A stretch of 64,000 nt of DNA from the NCBI GenBank assembly GCA_021324465.1, contig JAJPJB010000059.1, forward strand, positions 1-64,000, given 5' to 3'. The DNA comes from Hyphomicrobiaceae bacterium (GTDB taxonomy: Bacteria > Pseudomonadota > Alphaproteobacteria > Rhizobiales > Xanthobacteraceae). A program made the position numbers and the translations under genes. Numbering within the stretch: the first letter of the stretch is position 1; each line of letters opens with the position of its first letter. The notes below the pieces were generated by a model, which saw nothing but the letters and a program-made list of their open reading frames with translations, searched no databases and was not told the DNA's origin. Of the stretch, positions 60,813 to 64,000 are shown piece after piece.

Positions 60813-63800
60813 ATGCCGATGGTGGATTTCGAGCTCGCTCCGTTGCGTCACCCGCGCCTGGTGGCGCTCGCGACCAGCGCACGGCCCGCATGGGTGTGGA
60901 GCGCGGATGGATCGCGGATTCTGTGGGCTAACGCGGCCGGCGCTGTAGCCCTCGGCGCCGCGACTACGGACGCCATACGCGAGCGCCGGTTCGGCCCGGG
61001 TGATACGCCGGCAGTTCAGGTGACCCGGCTGGCAACAACTTTACCGCCCGGCGGCCAAGAGCGGCTCGAGCGGCTGCGCGCATTCGGCGCCAAGTTCGGG
61101 CGCGCTCTGACCTGCACCTGCTCGCGCATCGAGCTTGACGGCGCTGGCGACGCGGTGCTGATCGCCGCGGCGGAAACGGCAGGCCCGGTGCTCGCGCTTG
61201 GCGAGCGCGTACGCCGCCTGCTTGCTGGCCGTACGCAGCCGATTGCGGTCTTTGCGCCGGGTGGCGCGCCTGTTTATGCCAATGCCGCAGCGCAAGCGCT
61301 GTTTGCCGATGCAAAAATCTCCGGCCCGGTCACATTGTCGGCTTTGGGTCTCGCCGATCTCGCGTTGCACGAAGACGAGGGCGGGCAGATATGGTTGGGC
61401 CAAACATCCGCCGCAGTCACCACCGAGCATCTCGGCGCAGATGACTCTCGTGTTGTCGTTCTGACCTTTACGCCGCGGCTCGCCCAGGACCCGCGGCTTG
61501 GCGCAGCATCGCAAATGACTCCCGAAACCGAGGGCGAACCGCCTGCAGTGCAGATGCCCTCCGGGGCTGACGCTGCGCCAGAAGTCTTTGCATCAGCGGC
61601 GCCGGATATCGCGCCTGCCGCGCCGCCCGCCGAGCCCGCGGCAACCCGAACCGGCGAGACATTTTCTGAGCGACGCCACCCGTTGCGTTTTGTTTGGCAC
61701 ATGGATGCAGAGGGCCATTTCGGCATTGGCTCTGATGAATTCGTCGCGCTGGTCGGACCGCGAACCAATGCGGCTTTAGGTCGGCCGTGGGGCGAAATGG
61801 CGAGCGAACTGAAGCTCGATCCCAACAACAATGTCGCGCGTGCAGTCGCGACCCGGGAGACATGGAGCGGCATTGTCGTGTTCTGGCCAGTCGACAATTG
61901 GGACGAATGCCTTCCTGTCGAGCTGTCCGGACTCCCGGTATTTGATCGCGAGCGCACCTTTCGCGGCTATCGCGGCTTCGGCGTATGCCGTGATATCGAT
62001 CGTATCAACCAGTTGGCACGCGAGCGCCGGGTAGCCGTGCGCAGTATCGTTCAGCAGCCAGAAATCGAAGGGCCGGCGCAACCGGCGCGAGCGTCCGATC
62101 CCGGAATGCCTGTACAAGCGGAGGCGGCTCCCGACGTGAATGGGCAAGCTTCGCCCGGGCGGGAAGAGCAGCCTGCAGCCCACCTGGCTGCCGCAAGCGC
62201 GGCCAATGTTGTGCCCTTCCGACCCTCTGCGCCGGCCGATACAAAAACGACGCCGAGCCTGAGCCCGATCGAGCGGCGGGCGTTCCGTGAATTGGCGCAG
62301 GAATTGACGGCGCGGCTGCGCGCGCCCGGTTCGGTCGCCGCGGACAGCGGCGCCGCGCCGGCGGCCGAGCCGATTGCTGCAGCGGTTATGCCCGCCTCTG
62401 ACGAGCGACCCGAAAGCGCGATCCTGCTCGACCGCATTCCGGTCGGCATCCTCGTCTATCGCGACGATGTGCTGCTCTTTGCCAACCGCCACTTTCTGGA
62501 ATGGAGCGGCTACGGCACGCGCGAAGCGATCGAGGCGGCCGGCGGACCAAGCGCACTATTCGCCCACCCCGCCGCGCTGACCGAGACAGACGTCACACAG
62601 ACATTTTCCGTACGAACGCACGGCGGCGACAGCGAGGCCATCGAAGGTCGCACGTTCAGCATGCCCTGGCATGGCGCGCCGGCCCTCGCGCTCGTTCTGA
62701 ACAACGGCCGGGCCGAGGCTCTGCGCGTTGCGCAGCGTGCGCTGGCCGCCGCCGAACGCGAGAATTATGAGATCAAATCGGTCCTTGACGCCATTACCGA
62801 CGGCATTGTCACGCTTGATCGCCAAGGCACCATCGTCACCGCGAATGCGCGCGCTGCCGCGCTGTTCGGCAGGGCCGCGGACGCCATGCCCGGGCTCTCG
62901 CTCGGCGAATTGCTGGCGGCCGAGAGCGAGCGCGCCGCACGTGATTATCTCAGTCGCGTGGCCATCGGCACGACCATCCCCGACAAAATGCTCGATGTGG
63001 CGGCGCGGATCGGCGACAATAAGCTCCTGCCGCTTGCCATGACGCTGACGCGCATCGGCAGTGACCGCTTCTGCGCCGCGTTTTGTGACGTGACAGCGCG
63101 CAAGCAAAGCGAAGCGGAATTGCGGAATGCCAAGCTTGAGGCGGCCAAAGCGGTTGAGGCCAAGGCAAAATTCCTTTCCAAGATCAGCCACGAGATCCGG
63201 ACGCCGCTCAATGCTATGATCGGCTTTGCCGAAGTCGTCAAAGCCGAGCGGTTTGGCCCGATCGGCAATGAGCGCTATCGCGAATACGTCAAGGACATCG
63301 TCACTGCCGGCACGCACCTGGTTGCGATGCTCAATGACCTGCTTGATCTGTCACGAATAGAAGGCAGCAAGGTGGAACTCAACTTCGCCAACGTCAATCT
63401 CAACGACCTTACGCAGCAATGCGTCGGCATCATGCAGCCGGAGGCCAACCGGGCCCGCATCATCATCCGCACCGCCCTGACGCCGGCTTTACCCCAGGTC
63501 GTCGCCGACGAGCGCTCGCTGCGCCAGATCGTGCTCAACCTATTGTCGAACTCAATCAAGCTGACCGGCCCCGGCGGGCAGGTCATTGTCTCGACCGTAC
63601 TCTCTGACACCGGCGAGGCCGTGCTGCGTGTCCGCGACACCGGCGTCGGCATGAGTGAGACGGACATGCAAGCTGCGCTCGACCCGTTCCGCGAGTCGGC
63701 GACGTCCGGAAGCTTCGGTTCCGGCGGAAACGGCTTCAGCCTGCCGCTGACCAAGGCCATTGCCGAGGCGAATGGCGCCCATTTCAGCATTTCGAGCGCG

Positions 63801-63860
63801 CCCAATGCCGGCACGCTGGTTGAGATCGCGTTTCCACGCAGCCGCGTCGCTGCCGAGTAA
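60813..63860 (+). CDS. PdhS/DivJ-type PAS sensor histidine kinase with altered G2 box
   Basis: The protein has 1015 residues. PAS-like domains lie at about 15-60, 140-185, 300-395 and 535-590, plus PAS at about 655-765 (IKSVLDAITDGIVTLDRQG). A Pro/Ala-rich linker spans about 230-290 and 405-500. The kinase core SKISHEIRTPLNAMIGFAEVVKAERFGPIGNERYREYVKDI (His at about 792) is the PdhS/PleC/DivJ signature that links to the cell-cycle regulator DivK. The N-box reads NLLSNSIKLT and the G2 box GGNGFSLPLTKA in place of the usual GTGLGLPL, so ATP handling may be changed. No membrane span is evident. ATG 60813; a second ATG is two codons later. Confidence 0.9.
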   Translation: MPMVDFELAPLRHPRLVALATSARPAWVWSADGSRILWANAAGAVALGAATTDAIRERRFGPGDTPAVQVTRLATTLPPGGQERLERLRAFGAKFGRALTCTCSRIELDGAGDAVLIAAAETAGPVLALGERVRRLLAGRTQPIAVFAPGGAPVYANAAAQALFADAKISGPVTLSALGLADLALHEDEGGQIWLGQTSAAVTTEHLGADDSRVVVLTFTPRLAQDPRLGAASQMTPETEGEPPAVQMPSGADAAPEVFASAAPDIAPAAPPAEPAATRTGETFSERRHPLRFVWHMDAEGHFGIGSDEFVALVGPRTNAALGRPWGEMASELKLDPNNNVARAVATRETWSGIVVFWPVDNWDECLPVELSGLPVFDRERTFRGYRGFGVCRDIDRINQLARERRVAVRSIVQQPEIEGPAQPARASDPGMPVQAEAAPDVNGQASPGREEQPAAHLAAASAANVVPFRPSAPADTKTTPSLSPIERRAFRELAQELTARLRAPGSVAADSGAAPAAEPIAAAVMPASDERPESAILLDRIPVGILVYRDDVLLFANRHFLEWSGYGTREAIEAAGGPSALFAHPAALTETDVTQTFSVRTHGGDSEAIEGRTFSMPWHGAPALALVLNNGRAEALRVAQRALAAAERENYEIKSVLDAITDGIVTLDRQGTIVTANARAAALFGRAADAMPGLSLGELLAAESERAARDYLSRVAIGTTIPDKMLDVAARIGDNKLLPLAMTLTRIGSDRFCAAFCDVTARKQSEAELRNAKLEAAKAVEAKAKFLSKISHEIRTPLNAMIGFAEVVKAERFGPIGNERYREYVKDIVTAGTHLVAMLNDLLDLSRIEGSKVELNFANVNLNDLTQQCVGIMQPEANRARIIIRTALTPALPQVVADERSLRQIVLNLLSNSIKLTGPGGQVIVSTVLSDTGEAVLRVRDTGVGMSETDMQAALDPFRESATSGSFGSGGNGFSLPLTKAIAEANGAHFSISSAPNAGTLVEIAFPRSRVAAE

Positions 63861-63960
63861 ACGCGTCCACGCATCCGCCCGCGCGGAGAATCCGCCAGAC
63901 TTGCGCATCGGACGCTAATTCGCCGTCTTTTTGCAGCAATATTCTCAAGAAGGAGCGGCG

Positions 63961-64000
63961 ATGCGCTTGATAAAAATCATTTTGGCGGCGATCCTCGCCG
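63961..64000 (+). CDS. start of a gene cut by the window end (signal-peptide-like)
   Basis: ATG 63961 follows AAGGAG by five bases. The 13 visible codons read MRLIKIILAAILA, a basic start and hydrophobic core typical of a signal peptide or membrane anchor. Nothing more can be said. Confidence 0.5.
   Translation, partial: MRLIKIILAAILA

Overview
The window is high-GC (about 62-64% by eye) and looks like chromosome from an alphaproteobacterium of the order Hyphomicrobiales (Rhizobiales), probably near Xanthobacteraceae or Nitrobacteraceae. Pointers are a PdhS/DivJ-type cell-cycle kinase, Rhizobiales-style palindromic intergenic repeats, phasins, Bug and branched-chain-type substrate-binding proteins, and a tRNA-His with a G1:U72 pair and A73 and no G-1, a known alphaproteobacterial trait. 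No complete integrase, transposase, CRISPR array or rRNA gene was seen.

Layout. 0-5 kb: polyphosphate kinase 2, a truncated fatty-acyl-AMP ligase fragment, a short-chain dehydrogenase, then leuA preceded by a 33-residue leader peptide with four consecutive Leu codons (attenuator). 5.3-8.4 kb: tRNA-Lys followed by a small island with two unknown envelope-type proteins, a heme-oxygenase-like diiron protein and, upstream of it in the same direction, an NHLP-type peptide precursor. An 11-bp copy of the tRNA-Lys 3' end closes this stretch. 8.4-11.6 kb: a cyclase-ATPase-TPR signalling protein. 11.9-22.1 kb: a natural-product region with a type III polyketide synthase, a flavin oxidoreductase, a two-component system, a radical-SAM protein, two methyltransferases and a DHA2 exporter. 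The two-component promoter and the radical-SAM/methyltransferase divergent promoter share AGTCAGTT repeats with a 19-bp period. 22.2-25.4 kb: a large hybrid kinase. 25.7-26.3 kb: a transglutaminase-like pseudogene.

26.5-47.9 kb is catabolic: an EutA-like reactivase with His-rich tails, a bicupin, a TIGR02444 protein, UbiX, a carboxymuconolactone-decarboxylase-like protein and UbiD in one direction; an orphan [2Fe-2S] subunit; a branched-chain-type binding protein; a MetE-like methyltransferase; two acyl-CoA ligases; a second divergent UbiD next to a divergent MarR regulator; a Bug binding protein with a GST; and an MHS-type transporter. Together they suggest uptake, CoA activation and prenyl-FMN-dependent decarboxylation of (aromatic) acids, with the substrate unknown.

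48-51 kb: a GGDEF-EAL protein and a divergent aspartate carbamoyltransferase. 51.5-58.9 kb: a tightly overlapping seven-gene operon (XRE regulator plus HyfB-C-E-F-G-I-like subunits) whose large subunit lacks the NiFe-binding cysteines, so it reads as an energy-converting hydrogenase-related (Ehr) complex rather than a hydrogenase. 59-64 kb: tRNA-His, a phasin, a short phasin-like ORF, a PdhS-like kinase with an altered G2 box, and the start of one more gene cut by the window end.

All family assignments come from reading motifs and overall sequence. No database search was run.
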